Assembly (NCBI GenBank): GCA_040756745.1
Contig: JBFLYO010000026.1
Location: 1 to 57,139 of the forward strand
Source of the DNA: JBFLYO01 sp040756745
Lineage (GTDB): Bacteria > Bacteroidota > Ignavibacteria > UBA10030 > UBA6906
DNA: 57,139 nt
Reading direction: 5' to 3'
Below are positions 17,401 to 26,050 of this stretch, one piece after another (position 1 is the stretch's first letter; the number at the start of each line of letters is the position of its first letter). The translations under genes and the position numbers were made by a program. A model generated the notes under the pieces. That model was not told the DNA's origin. It saw only the letters and a program-made list of their open reading frames with translations, and did no database searches.

Positions 17401-18899
17401 GCCGTCCCGCGCGCCGGGACACGATGCTCGTCGCCGCCCTCTGTCTTCTCACCGCACAGGGGATCGCCGGCGACGACGGACACACCGTTGTCCCGGTCTC
17501 TCCCTGGATGGTCCTCCCGTTTGTCGTCCTCCTGCTCGCCATCGCCATAGCGCCCTTCATCAATCGGCACTGGTGGGAGAAGCGATACCCTCTGGTCGCT
17601 ACGGGACTCGGCCTGATTACCGTCGTGTACTACCTCTTCTTCCTCGGGAATCCCGGACGCATGCTCGCGACGGGGATCGAGTACGTCAGCTTCATTTGCT
17701 TGATCGGTTCGTTGTTCGTCGTTGCCGGGGGGATCCATATCCGCATACGCGGCAAGTCGACTCCGCGCGCCAACGTCTTCCTCCTCGCCATTGGCGGCGT
17801 CGTCTCAAACCTGATCGGGACAACGGGCGCGTCGATGATTCTCATCCGTCCGTATCTTCGGGTGAACAGGTATCGCGTGCGGCCGTATCACGTCGTCTTC
17901 TTTATCTTCGTGGTCAGCAACATGGGAGGAGCCCTGACGCCGATCGGCGACCCTCCGCTTTTCCTCGGGTACTTGAGAGGGATCCCGTTCTTCTGGGTTC
18001 TCGAACAGGTCTGGTTCCCCTGGCTGATTGCCATGGCCGCCGTGCTTGGAGCGTTTTACGCGTTCGATGCATGGAGCTTCCACAGGCTCCGGGCCAGGGC
18101 GCGCCATGAAGCGGAGGAGTCTCCGGAGGAAGGAGAGGTGAGCGGGCTCCAGAACATTTTCTTCCTCATTCTGATCCTGATTGCCGTCTTTATCACCGAT
18201 CCGCCGTTCGTACGCGAGCTCCTGATGATCGCCGCGGCGGCAGGGTCGTATCTCATGACCAAGAAGGAAATTCACCGGAAGAACGACTTCAACTTTCTAC
18301 CGATCAAAGAGGTCGCGATACTCTTCCTGGGGATCTTCGCGACGATGGTCCCTGCTCTGGACTGGCTCGAACTGAACGCGGGGACGATCGGGATCCACTC
18401 GGCGGGACAGTTCTACTGGGCCTGCGGTTCCCTCTCGGCGTTTCTCGACAACGCGCCGACGTACCTGAATTTCCTGAGCGCGCAGATCGGCCTGTTCGCG
18501 CCTCCGGATGCCGTGAGTCAGGTTCAGCATGTTGTTCAAACCCACGGCGCAGATCTTGCGGCGCTGACGGGTCCGTATGCCGCCGATGTGAAGACGGCGT
18601 ACGAGACGCTGCTCCGATATCACTATAATCTCGTCGCGGCAGGCACGGTGCCGGACGATGATGTGGCGACGGCGTTCCTCCTCGGCAATCACCCGCTGCA
18701 CGTGGCGGCGATCTCCCTGGCGGCGGTCTTCTTCGGCGCGGTCACCTACATCGGCAACGGGCCCAACTTCATGGTCAAATCGATTGCGGACCAGAGCGGC
18801 GTCCGGTGCCCGAGCTTCTTCGGCTACGTCGTCCGCTTTGCGCTCCCGATCCTCCTCCCAATCTTTGTCCTTATCTGGCTGCTCTTCATCAGGGGGTAA
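17397..18899 (+). CDS. Ion transporter superfamily antiporter (NhaD/CitM-like) inside the nuo cluster
   Basis: A 500-aa polytopic membrane protein with an N-terminal signal-like helix (residues 10-25) and about 11 more helices. Family motifs of the sodium:proton antiporter/citrate transporter group are visible: GGVVSNLIGTTGASMILIRP, FVVSNMGGALTPIGDPPLFLGYLRGIPFFW, SAFLDNAPTYLNF and AVTYIGNGPNFMVKSIADQSG. It overlaps nuoM by 4 nt and sits where nuoN would normally be. An Na+/H+ exchange role tied to complex I is a reasonable inference; transport of a carboxylate cannot be ruled out from sequence. Confidence 0.85.
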   Translation: MSRPARRDTMLVAALCLLTAQGIAGDDGHTVVPVSPWMVLPFVVLLLAIAIAPFINRHWWEKRYPLVATGLGLITVVYYLFFLGNPGRMLATGIEYVSFICLIGSLFVVAGGIHIRIRGKSTPRANVFLLAIGGVVSNLIGTTGASMILIRPYLRVNRYRVRPYHVVFFIFVVSNMGGALTPIGDPPLFLGYLRGIPFFWVLEQVWFPWLIAMAAVLGAFYAFDAWSFHRLRARARHEAEESPEEGEVSGLQNIFFLILILIAVFITDPPFVRELLMIAAAAGSYLMTKKEIHRKNDFNFLPIKEVAILFLGIFATMVPALDWLELNAGTIGIHSAGQFYWACGSLSAFLDNAPTYLNFLSAQIGLFAPPDAVSQVQHVVQTHGADLAALTGPYAADVKTAYETLLRYHYNLVAAGTVPDDDVATAFLLGNHPLHVAAISLAAVFFGAVTYIGNGPNFMVKSIADQSGVRCPSFFGYVVRFALPILLPIFVLIWLLFIRG

Positions 18900-18906
18900 A
18901 GGACGG

Positions 18907-18932
18907 GCGGCGGAGAGTTCGCCGCATGTTTT
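18907..18932 (+). terminator. Possible weak terminator after the antiporter gene
   Basis: GCGGCG (18907-18912) can pair with CGCCGC (18920-18925) around a 7-nt loop, followed by ATGTTTTA. The stem is short and the T tract poor, so this is tentative. It lies between the + strand antiporter stop and the minus-strand small gene. Confidence 0.3.
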
Positions 18933-19068
18933 ATATCACCCCGACCACCTTTGCGACGATCCCGAGAACGCCGAGCGCAATTGCGAGGATAACGAAATAG
19001 AACTGCCACGACGTCCCCTCTTCTCGGGGGTCGGGGGACTTCTTGGGTGTTTCCTGTGGCTGTGCCAT
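18931..19068 (-). CDS. 45-aa single-span membrane protein
   Basis: A short minus-strand reading frame of 45 codons plus stop. AGGAGA lies 5 nt upstream of its ATG, one of the better ribosome sites in the window. The product has a hydrophilic, proline-rich N-terminal half (KKSPDPREEG) and one clear transmembrane helix (FYFVILAIALGVLGIVAKVV, about residues 23-42). It resembles no family I recognise. It lies inside the interrupted nuo cluster, downstream of another minus-strand gene, and could be a small accessory membrane subunit; that role is speculation. Confidence 0.6.
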   Translation of the reverse strand: MAQPQETPKKSPDPREEGTSWQFYFVILAIALGVLGIVAKVVGVI

Positions 19069-19204
19069 TGTGATTCTCCTGATTCATGGTCTCTGCCTCC
19101 GGCCGTGTGCGGATACACCCGGAAGCGGCGGATTGACGGACACATACACCAGCGGCCGCCCACGTGAAGCAGTCACATGCGCGGACGCGGACCGGTGTAA
19201 TGAA

Positions 19205-19543
19205 TCAGGAAAGTGGCGGGCCTCGGTAGGGATCTGCCGCCGAGAGAAGGACTGAGAGAAGCTCCCGCGGCAGAGGGGGAGGAAGCGTACTCCATTCCCG
19301 CAGTTCCCTTGGGAACTCCAGGGTCGCGGTGATGCCGACGGACAGTGGGGCGATGCGCGGGGGTGGGACATGCTGCCGCTGTGATGGACTGCCGATGCGG
19401 ATCTCCCTTGGCTTTCCATCATGGCGCGCGACGCAAGGATGTCCGCTCCCGGGGCCGATGAATCCCATGGCAGCAACGAGCTGCAGGCTCGACGCCGCCA
19501 GGTATGTCGCCGCGACAATTGCGGTAAGAGTCCGGCCTACCAT
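19205..19543 (-). CDS. Hypothetical secreted protein, 112 aa
   Basis: A minus-strand gene with an N-terminal signal-peptide-like helix (TLTAIVAATYLAASSLQLVAA, about residues 5-25) followed by a Pro/Arg-rich region with no recognised domain; one Cys and two His lie near residues 35-42. Codon choice (ATC, GTC, CTG, GCG) is like that of neighbours. A TTGACA-N16-TACATT promoter lies 36 nt upstream and predicts a transcript starting after the next possible upstream ATG, which favours this start. The function is unknown and the gene could be lineage-specific. Confidence 0.5.
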   Translation of the reverse strand: MVGRTLTAIVAATYLAASSLQLVAAMGFIGPGSGHPCVARHDGKPREIRIGSPSQRQHVPPPRIAPLSVGITATLEFPRELREWSTLPPPLPRELLSVLLSAADPYRGPPLS

Positions 19544-19578
19544 CGCTTGATCACTGTGGAATAGAGAAGCGCTGATGC

Positions 19579-19606
19579 AATGTATGCATTTCGCGGAGAT
19601 TGTCAA
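19579..19606 (-). promoter_or_regulatory. Minus-strand promoter of the small-gene island
   Basis: Read on the minus strand: TTGACA (19606-19601, perfect -35), a 16-bp spacer and TACATT (19584-19579). The predicted start is near 19572. Its -35 is only 13 bp from the -35 of the divergent nuoN promoter. Confidence 0.5.
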
Positions 19607-19619
19607 ATCGGACACCGCG

Positions 19620-19650
19620 TTGGATATTGCTCTCCCTTTTCGTACATTAG
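19620..19650 (+). promoter_or_regulatory. Promoter of nuoN
   Basis: TTGGAT at 19620-19625, a 17-bp spacer and TACATT(AG) at 19643-19650. It gives nuoN its own transcript, with a leader of about 48 nt. Confidence 0.5.
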
Positions 19651-19702
19651 TTAATATTGCGCTGCGGCTGAAGGACGTCCATTCTGTCGGAACTGCACTC
19701 GC

Positions 19703-21121
19703 ATGTCACTCCAGGAACTCATTGCCACCGCGCCGCTGCTCATCGTCACGGCGACGGGCCTGATTGTCCTCCTGATTGAAGCACTGAGGGATGAATCGGA
19801 AACGCTCACCTGCTGGACGGGCATCTCGGGGCTGGCGCTCGCCATCGGAGTGGCGCTGAGCCGCATCGGTGAACCGGCGGGCAGCACGGCATATTCAGGA
19901 ATGGTCACGACCGGCGGCTTTGCCAATTTCTTTGCGATTCTCTTCTGTGCTGCGGGGTTTCTGACCTTTCTCCTCTCCTCGTCGTATATCGGCAAGACGG
20001 GGATCAGGCAGGGTGAATTCTATGCTCTGGTGCTCTTCGCCGTTGCGGGGATGATCCTGATGGCCTCGTCGGCCGACCTGGTTGTGTTTTTTCTCGGGCT
20101 GGAGATCATGTCGGTGTCGTTTTACGTGCTGGCCGGATTTGCGCGCGGGCGCCTGATGAGCAATGAGGCAGCGCTGAAGTACTTTCTCCTCGGTGCCTTT
20201 GCGACGGGTTTCCTGCTCTACGGCATCGCGCTCGTCTACGGCGCGACCGGCTCGACGGCGCTCGCCGGACTGGCAGCCCGCGCATCGGCAGGCACGCCCC
20301 TTCTGATGGTGGGATTGGGGATGCTCATGATCGGGCTTTCATTCAAGGTAGCGGCTGTGCCGTTCCATATGTGGGTCCCCGATGTGTATGAAGGGTCTCC
20401 GACGACTGTGAGCGGTTTCATGTCGACCGGAGGAAAAGCGGCGGCGTTTTCGGGATTTCTGCTCGCGTTCGGGCCGGTTCTGATGGCACTCACGCCGGAG
20501 ATCCGCCAGGTGCTCGCCGTGATCGCAGCGCTCTCGATGCTGCTGGGCAACCTGATCGCCGTGGCACAATCCGGCATTAAACGGATGCTTGCGTACTCAA
20601 GCATCGCGCATGCGGGATACATTCTGACCGGCGTCGTCGCCGGCAATGCCGCAGGCACCGACGGCATCCTGTACTATCTGATGTCGTATACGCTGATGAA
20701 CATCGGCGCGTTCGGCGTCGTGGCCATACTTGAGCGGGCCGACGGAGACAACCTGACGTTTGACGAATGCGCTGGCCTCTCCCGCCGTTCTCCATGGCTC
20801 TCCGGGCTGATGGCGCTCTTCATGTTCTCGCTCGCGGGCATCCCGCCGTTTGCTGGGTTCTTCGGTAAATACTATGTCTTCGCCGGCGCTGTTGAGGCGG
20901 GCTACACCTGGCTTGCGATCGTCGGGGTGATCATGAGCGTGGTTTCCGCATACTATTACCTGCGGCTGGTTGTGCTCATGTACTTCCGCGATGGGAGGGA
21001 AATGGCCGTCGCGGGGCTGCCTCCCCTCGGCATCGCTGCCCTGGTTGTCGCCGCTGTCGGCGTGGTTGGCTTCGGCATGTACCCGTCGGCGCTTCTCGAC
21101 CTTACGGCACATTGCTTCTGA
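19703..21121 (+). CDS. nuoN: NADH-quinone oxidoreductase subunit N
   Basis: A 472-aa antiporter-like subunit of complex I with about 14 helices. Landmarks: FFLGLEIMSVSFYVLAGF (carrying the key Glu, near residue 135), SFKVAAVPFHMWVPDVYEGSPTTVSGFMSTGGKAAAF (around 212-250), and AQSGIKRMLAYSSIAHAGYILTG. It is separated from nuoM by the antiporter gene and an 800-nt stretch with minus-strand genes, and has its own promoter. Length and motifs are normal. Confidence 0.95.
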   Translation: MSLQELIATAPLLIVTATGLIVLLIEALRDESETLTCWTGISGLALAIGVALSRIGEPAGSTAYSGMVTTGGFANFFAILFCAAGFLTFLLSSSYIGKTGIRQGEFYALVLFAVAGMILMASSADLVVFFLGLEIMSVSFYVLAGFARGRLMSNEAALKYFLLGAFATGFLLYGIALVYGATGSTALAGLAARASAGTPLLMVGLGMLMIGLSFKVAAVPFHMWVPDVYEGSPTTVSGFMSTGGKAAAFSGFLLAFGPVLMALTPEIRQVLAVIAALSMLLGNLIAVAQSGIKRMLAYSSIAHAGYILTGVVAGNAAGTDGILYYLMSYTLMNIGAFGVVAILERADGDNLTFDECAGLSRRSPWLSGLMALFMFSLAGIPPFAGFFGKYYVFAGAVEAGYTWLAIVGVIMSVVSAYYYLRLVVLMYFRDGREMAVAGLPPLGIAALVVAAVGVVGFGMYPSALLDLTAHCF

Positions 21122-21186
21122 AGGGCCTGGGGAACTGTGATGGTTACGGCGAACGCTTCTCCGTCTACTGATCCATAGACATCCCC

Positions 21187-22743
21187 ATGCAGCTGCTCGC
21201 CAGTGCGGAGGTGATGCAGGGAATCGACCGGTCGGCGATACACAAGCTGCGGATCCCGGGGCTCCTCCTCATGGAGAACGCAGGCCGGGCATTCGTGGAC
21301 GAACTTGCCCGCCGGGTTGGACCCCTTGCGGGGCGCATGGTTGCGGTGGTGTGCGGCAAGGGGAACAACGGGGGAGACGGGTTTGTCATTGCCCGCCATC
21401 TGGCAAACCGCGGATGCGACGTCAGGGTGACGCTCCTGGGCAAGACGTCGTCGGTGACGGGGGACGCGCGGACGAATCTTGACGCGCTCCTGGGGATGGT
21501 GAAGCGGAAGGCCGGCGCAGTCGTTGTTGAAGGGACTCTCTCGACCCGACGCCTCGCCCGAAGCCGGAATGCCGTGATCATTGTCGATGCGATCCTCGGC
21601 ACCGGGTTCACGGGGGAAGTCCGTGGGCTGTACCGCGATGCCATCGAGTGGATCAATCGCCAGCAGTCGTTCGTTGCAGCCGTCGATGTTCCTTCGGGCG
21701 TTGATGCCAGCACGGGCATCGTCGAAGGGGCGGCCGTGCGCGCACATCTGACAGTGACCATGGGACTCGCGAAGATCGGGCACTATGTAGGTGCGGGAGC
21801 GGATTGTTCCGGTGATGTCCGCGTTGTGGACATCAGCGTCCCGCCGGCGCTGCTGAAGCCGGGAAACGGTCCCGTGTTCCGCGTCGAAGGGAACGATGCT
21901 GCCGCTGCGCTCCCTGGTCGCCCGAGAACCGCGCACAAGTATAGCGTTGGAAAAGTCCTGGTGATCGGTGGATCGCGCAATTTCTCCGGCGCACCCCTGA
22001 TGACGGCACAGGCCGTGTTACGCTCAGGGGCTGGTGCAGTAGTGCTTGGCTTCCCCGCCGGCATCCATGCCGCGGTTGCGCGGCGGGTGACCGAAGTCAT
22101 TCTCGCTCCGCATGGGGACGGATCGACCGCCTCACTCGGAATGGATGCTGCGCCGGCACTCCTCGAGCGTGCCGCGTGGGCGGATACCGTCGCAATAGGC
22201 CCGGGGCTATCGCGCGAGGAGAAGACTGCGGCGCTGGTGCGACACCTGGTGGCGTTGGTCGAGCGGCCGCTCGTAATCGACGCCGACGCGCTTTTCGCGC
22301 TGAAGGGGCACACGTCGATCCTGCGCAAGCGAAAGGCGGCGACGATCCTTACACCGCACACCGGAGAATTCGGCACGCTCCAGGGGATGGAGGCCTCTGC
22401 AGCGGACAAGTATCGCGTGGGCGCTGCAAGGGATTTTGCGCGAAAGACGGGAGCGGTCATCGTACTGAAGGGGGCGCCGACTGTGACTGCCGAACCTCGT
22501 GGCAGCGTGTACGTGAATTCCACGGGGAACCCGGGGATGGCGACCATCGGAAGCGGCGATGTCCTGACCGGGCTGGTGGCCGGCCTCGCTGCTCAGGGAA
22601 TGGACGGCGTCCACGCCGCATTCGTCGGCGTCTATCTCCACGGTCTGGCGGGGGACCTTGCCTCTGCGCGGTACGGGGAGCGAAGCATGGTGGCGACGGA
22701 CATCCTGGAGATGATTCCCGGGGCGTTCGCAGGAGTGAAGTGA
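21187..22743 (+). CDS. nnr: Bifunctional NAD(P)H-hydrate epimerase / ADP-dependent dehydratase
   Basis: A 518-aa fusion repairing hydrated NADH and NADPH. The N-terminal YjeF epimerase domain (about residues 1-215) shows LLMENAGRAFVDEL, VVCGKGNNGGDGFVIARHL and DAILGTGFTGEV. The C-terminal ribokinase-like dehydratase domain (about 225-510) shows GKVLVIGGSRNFSGAP, IGPGLSREEKT, DADALFAL, LTPHTGEFGTL and NSTGNPGMATIGSGDVLTG. It fits with nadA and nadB in the same window as NAD economy genes, though it is not in an operon with them. Confidence 0.94.
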   Translation: MQLLASAEVMQGIDRSAIHKLRIPGLLLMENAGRAFVDELARRVGPLAGRMVAVVCGKGNNGGDGFVIARHLANRGCDVRVTLLGKTSSVTGDARTNLDALLGMVKRKAGAVVVEGTLSTRRLARSRNAVIIVDAILGTGFTGEVRGLYRDAIEWINRQQSFVAAVDVPSGVDASTGIVEGAAVRAHLTVTMGLAKIGHYVGAGADCSGDVRVVDISVPPALLKPGNGPVFRVEGNDAAAALPGRPRTAHKYSVGKVLVIGGSRNFSGAPLMTAQAVLRSGAGAVVLGFPAGIHAAVARRVTEVILAPHGDGSTASLGMDAAPALLERAAWADTVAIGPGLSREEKTAALVRHLVALVERPLVIDADALFALKGHTSILRKRKAATILTPHTGEFGTLQGMEASAADKYRVGAARDFARKTGAVIVLKGAPTVTAEPRGSVYVNSTGNPGMATIGSGDVLTGLVAGLAAQGMDGVHAAFVGVYLHGLAGDLASARYGERSMVATDILEMIPGAFAGVK

Positions 22744-22771
22744 TGTTGAACATGAAACGTGTCAGAGCACG

Positions 22772-23164
22772 ATGAAGCATTCTTTTGTGAGATATCAGCT
22801 TCCCGCAATTCTCTGGGCGATCGTCATCTTTGTGAGCTCTTCGATTCCTTCTGATCGTGTGCCGCCGTTCGTTCTCTTCAAGTTCGACAAGCTCGTCCAT
22901 TTCGGCGTCTATTTTCTGCTTGCGTTCTTCACATACCGTGCGATCCGTTATCAGTCACGATGGCCGCTGCTCGCAGACCATGCTCTGCTCTTCACCGTCG
23001 TCCTGATCGCCGTGTACGGTGCGACTGACGAATTTCACCAATACTTCGTGCCCGGCCGCTCTGCCGATCTGTTCGATCTGCTGGCCGACACGCTGGGGGC
23101 ATGCCTCCTCGTGGCCGCTGTCTGGTGGAAAGGGAGAGCGCGCCCGGCCGCTCAGGCTGAGTGA
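22772..23164 (+). CDS. VanZ-family membrane protein
   Basis: A 130-aa protein with about four transmembrane helices. The VanZ pattern is clear: WAIVIFVSSSIPSDRVPPFVLFKFDKLVHFGVYFLLAFFTYRAI, then YGATDEFHQYFVPGRSADLFDLLADTLGA, where the D-E-x-x-Q and PGR-x-x-D residues are conserved in the family. VanZ proteins have no established general enzymatic role; the founder affects teicoplanin resistance. It lies 28 nt after nnr. Confidence 0.85.
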   Translation: MKHSFVRYQLPAILWAIVIFVSSSIPSDRVPPFVLFKFDKLVHFGVYFLLAFFTYRAIRYQSRWPLLADHALLFTVVLIAVYGATDEFHQYFVPGRSADLFDLLADTLGACLLVAAVWWKGRARPAAQAE

Positions 23165-23195
23165 CGCTCCTCGATCAGGCCTCGGGGCATAACCG

Positions 23196-24332
23196 TTGAC
23201 ATTCTCGCTCGAACATACCGACGGGGCAGCGCGGGCGGGGAGGATCCGGACCTCACGGGGCGACGTTCCAACCCCCGTCTTCATACCTGTCGGGACCCAG
23301 GGAGCCGTGAAGGCCGTCGAGCCCCGAGAACTCGACGAGATTGGCGCGAGCATCATCCTGGGGAATACGTATCATCTCTACCTCCGCCCGGGCCCCGAGC
23401 TGATCGCACGGGCGGGGGGATTGCACGCGTTCATGGGCTGGCGTAAGCCGATCCTCACCGACAGCGGCGGGTATCAGGTGTTCAGCCTGTCGGATCTGCG
23501 TCGAATCGACGAAGTGGGGGTGGAGTTCAAGTCGCACCTTGACGGATCGACGCACGTCTTCACCCCGGAGAAGGTCGTTCAGCTTCAGCGCGCGCTCGGG
23601 TCGGATATCATGATGGTGCTGGACGAGTGTACGCCGTATCCGTGCGATGAAGGGTATGCGGTTGCGTCGAATCAATTGACCCTCCGCTGGGCCGCACGAT
23701 GCCGTGAGGAGATGGAGCGCACGATGCCGCGCTACGGGTCCGAGCAGTCGCTCTTCGCCATTGTCCAGGGAAGCACATTTCCGGAGATCCGTGAGCAGTC
23801 GGCCGCGGCGCTTGCCGCAATGCAATTCGACGGCTATGCCATCGGCGGGCTCTCGGTGGGCGAGCCGGAAGGGACGATGTATGCGATGACGCGGACCTGC
23901 ACGGAGGTCTTGCCGGCCGACAAACCCCGGTATCTCATGGGGGTCGGCACCCCGCAGAACATTCTGGAATCGATCGAACGGGGAATCGATATGTTCGACT
24001 GTGTGCTCCCGACGCGCAACGGGAGGAACGCTGTCCTGTTCACAAGCAACGGCAGGATCAACATGCGGAACGCACTGCACGCAGAGGACCCGGGCCCGGT
24101 CGATCCGGAGTGTCCCTGCTACACGTGCAGGAATTTCAGCCGCGCGTATCTGCGGCACCTGTTCAAGGCGGGTGAGATCCTGGCCTTGCAGCTGGCAACG
24201 TTGCATAACCTGACGTACTATCACCGGCTCGTCGCTGCGGCGCGCGAAGCGATCGTCGCACGACGGTTTTCCGCGTGGAAGGCGGGGATGCTCTCCTCGC
24301 TGGCCACGGAGCCGGCGGACGTCGCATCGTAA
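23196..24332 (+). CDS. tgt: Queuine/preQ1 tRNA-guanine transglycosylase
   Basis: Exchanges guanine-34 for preQ1 in tRNAs with GUN anticodons, a step of queuosine synthesis. The 378-aa product has the catalytic segment ILTDSGGYQVFSLSDL (about residue 85-100), the second catalytic Asp region RNGIDMFDCVLPTRNGRNA-like (ERGIDMFDCVLPTRNGRNA), and the zinc site CPCYTC with the later His in LATLHN. The start is a TTG giving the typical MTFSLEHTDG N-terminus. Other queuosine genes are not in the window. Confidence 0.95.
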   Translation: MTFSLEHTDGAARAGRIRTSRGDVPTPVFIPVGTQGAVKAVEPRELDEIGASIILGNTYHLYLRPGPELIARAGGLHAFMGWRKPILTDSGGYQVFSLSDLRRIDEVGVEFKSHLDGSTHVFTPEKVVQLQRALGSDIMMVLDECTPYPCDEGYAVASNQLTLRWAARCREEMERTMPRYGSEQSLFAIVQGSTFPEIREQSAAALAAMQFDGYAIGGLSVGEPEGTMYAMTRTCTEVLPADKPRYLMGVGTPQNILESIERGIDMFDCVLPTRNGRNAVLFTSNGRINMRNALHAEDPGPVDPECPCYTCRNFSRAYLRHLFKAGEILALQLATLHNLTYYHRLVAAAREAIVARRFSAWKAGMLSSLATEPADVAS

Positions 24333-24359
24333 TCACTTGAAACCACCTCGGAGGAACAT

Positions 24360-24713
24360 GTGACAAGTCAATTGCCTATTCTGATGATGCAGCCGTCGCA
24401 GGGAGGAGACGCTGGCCAGGGGCTCATGAGCACCCTGTTGATGTTCGCCCTGATCATCGGTATCTTTTACTTCATGATCCTTCGTCCCCAGCAAAAGCGG
24501 CAGAAGGAACGGCAGAAGCTTCTCAATGCGTTGAAAAAGGGGGACAAGGTCATTACGGCGGCAGGGATGTACGGGACGATCGCCGGGTTGGACGAGAAAA
24601 CGGTCCTGGTGCAGGTCGCCGACAACGTGAAGATGAAGTTCGAACGGAGCGCCATCACCTCCATTGTGAGCGAGGGGAGCGGCGATACCAAGGACACCAA
24701 AGAGCTGAAATAG
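24360..24713 (+). CDS. yajC: Preprotein translocase subunit YajC
   Basis: A 117-aa accessory subunit of the Sec translocon (SecDF-YajC). One transmembrane helix (LMFALIIGIFYFMILRPQQKRQKER, about residues 26-50) ends in the typical RPQQKRQKE motif. The KKGDKVITAAGMYGTIAGLDEKTVLVQVADNVKMKFERSAI domain follows. It starts at GTG with CGGAGG nine bases upstream. It follows tgt, as in many bacteria (tgt-yajC order). secD/secF are not downstream here. Confidence 0.94.
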   Translation: MTSQLPILMMQPSQGGDAGQGLMSTLLMFALIIGIFYFMILRPQQKRQKERQKLLNALKKGDKVITAAGMYGTIAGLDEKTVLVQVADNVKMKFERSAITSIVSEGSGDTKDTKELK

Positions 24714-24736
24714 CGAAACGCTGAACGAGACACGCA

Positions 24737-25981
24737 GTGGCTGACGACGACACACGCGAGCAGCGGTTCGACGCGATTGAAGACGCGATCGAAGAGATCC
24801 GGCGAGGGAAAATCATCATCGTCGTGGACGACGACGACCGGGAAAACGAAGGCGACTTCGTCTGCGTGGCGGAATTCGCCGACGCCGGGGTGATCAACTT
24901 CCTTGCCACGCACGGCCGCGGGATCATCTGCGCCCCGCTGACCAACGAGCGGGCGCAGGCGCTCGGGCTCGACCTGATGGTGGACAGCAATACGTCGCTC
25001 CACGAAACGCCGTTCACCGTCTCAGTGGATGCGAGTCACGGTACCACGACGGGCGTGTCGGCCGCCGACCGGGCCGCGACGGTCCGGGCGCTCGCGGATC
25101 CGGGGACGCAACCGGGCGACCTCGCCCGTCCCGGACATGTCTTTCCGCTCCGCGCGATGGAGGGAGGAGTACTCCGCCGTGCGGGACACACCGAAGCGGT
25201 GGTGGACCTCTGCCGCCTGGCCGGTCTGACCCCGGCCGGCGTGCTGTGTGAGATCATGAACGAAGACGGCTCGATGGCCCGGGTGCCCGACCTGATGAAG
25301 ATCGCGGCACAGTTCGGCATGAAGATCATCACGGTGCGCGACCTCATCGAGTACCGCATGACGCGCGAGAAACTGGTCCAGCGGCTCGTGGCGACCAACC
25401 TTCCCACCAGGTACGGCGACTTCACCATCCATCTCTATCGGAGCGAGACGGACAGCAAGGAGCATATTGCTCTCGTCAAAGGAGAGATTCGTCCCGACGT
25501 CCCCGTGCTCGTGCGCGTCCATTCGGAGTGCCTGACGGGCGATCTGTTCGGCTCGCTGCGCTGCGACTGCCACGAACAGCTTCTGACCGCCCTCAGGATC
25601 GTCGACAAGGCCGGGGCCGGCATCGTCCTCTATATGCGGCAGGAGGGACGGGGTATCGGCCTGGTCAACAAGCTCAAGGCCTACAAGCTCCAGGATGAAG
25701 GACTGGATACGGTGGAGGCAAACGAGAAGCTCGGGTTCCGTGCAGACCTGCGCGACTACGGGATCGGTGCGCAGATCCTCCGTGACCTCGGAGTGGGGAA
25801 GATCCGCCTCCTGACCAATAACCCCAAGAAGGTCGTCGGTCTGCACGGGTACGGACTGGACATCGTGGAACGGCTCCCGCTGGAAATGGACCCCAACGAT
25901 TTCAACGAACGGTATTTGCGCACGAAACGGGATAAACTGGGCCACTTGATCCTGGTGAAACCGCGCTCGAAAGCGAAGTGA
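24737..25981 (+). CDS. ribBA: Bifunctional DHBP synthase / GTP cyclohydrolase II
   Basis: A 414-aa fusion for the two entry steps of riboflavin synthesis. The N-terminal RibB domain (about 1-205) has VVDDDDRENEGDFV, FLATHGRGIICAPL and ASHGTTTGVSAADRAATV, and makes the four-carbon unit from ribulose 5-phosphate. The C-terminal RibA domain (about 210-414) has VRVHSECLTGDLFGSLRCDCHEQL (three zinc cysteines), MRQEGRGIGLVNKLKAY and LLTNNPKKVVGLHGYGL, and opens GTP. Both active sites look complete. It starts at GTG. No FMN riboswitch is visible ahead of it. Confidence 0.96.
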   Translation: MADDDTREQRFDAIEDAIEEIRRGKIIIVVDDDDRENEGDFVCVAEFADAGVINFLATHGRGIICAPLTNERAQALGLDLMVDSNTSLHETPFTVSVDASHGTTTGVSAADRAATVRALADPGTQPGDLARPGHVFPLRAMEGGVLRRAGHTEAVVDLCRLAGLTPAGVLCEIMNEDGSMARVPDLMKIAAQFGMKIITVRDLIEYRMTREKLVQRLVATNLPTRYGDFTIHLYRSETDSKEHIALVKGEIRPDVPVLVRVHSECLTGDLFGSLRCDCHEQLLTALRIVDKAGAGIVLYMRQEGRGIGLVNKLKAYKLQDEGLDTVEANEKLGFRADLRDYGIGAQILRDLGVGKIRLLTNNPKKVVGLHGYGLDIVERLPLEMDPNDFNERYLRTKRDKLGHLILVKPRSKAK

Positions 25982-25992
25982 GCATTTTGTCC

Positions 25993-26023
25993 TTGCTTTT
26001 TTCCCGCCGTGTTCCGTAATTTG
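25993..26023 (+). promoter_or_regulatory. Promoter of greA
   Basis: TTGCTT at 25993-25998, a 17-bp spacer and GTAATT(TG) at 26016-26023. The stretch CCTTGCTTTTTT is shared with the rimP promoter at 55177. Confidence 0.45.
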
Positions 26024-26050
26024 TCCTAGGTAAGTTACACAAGAGTCGCC

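Noticed and set aside
22742..22774. Ten-codon frame between nnr and the VanZ gene, overlapping both by a few bases
   Set aside because: Too short to support; no regulatory pattern such as repeated codons was seen.
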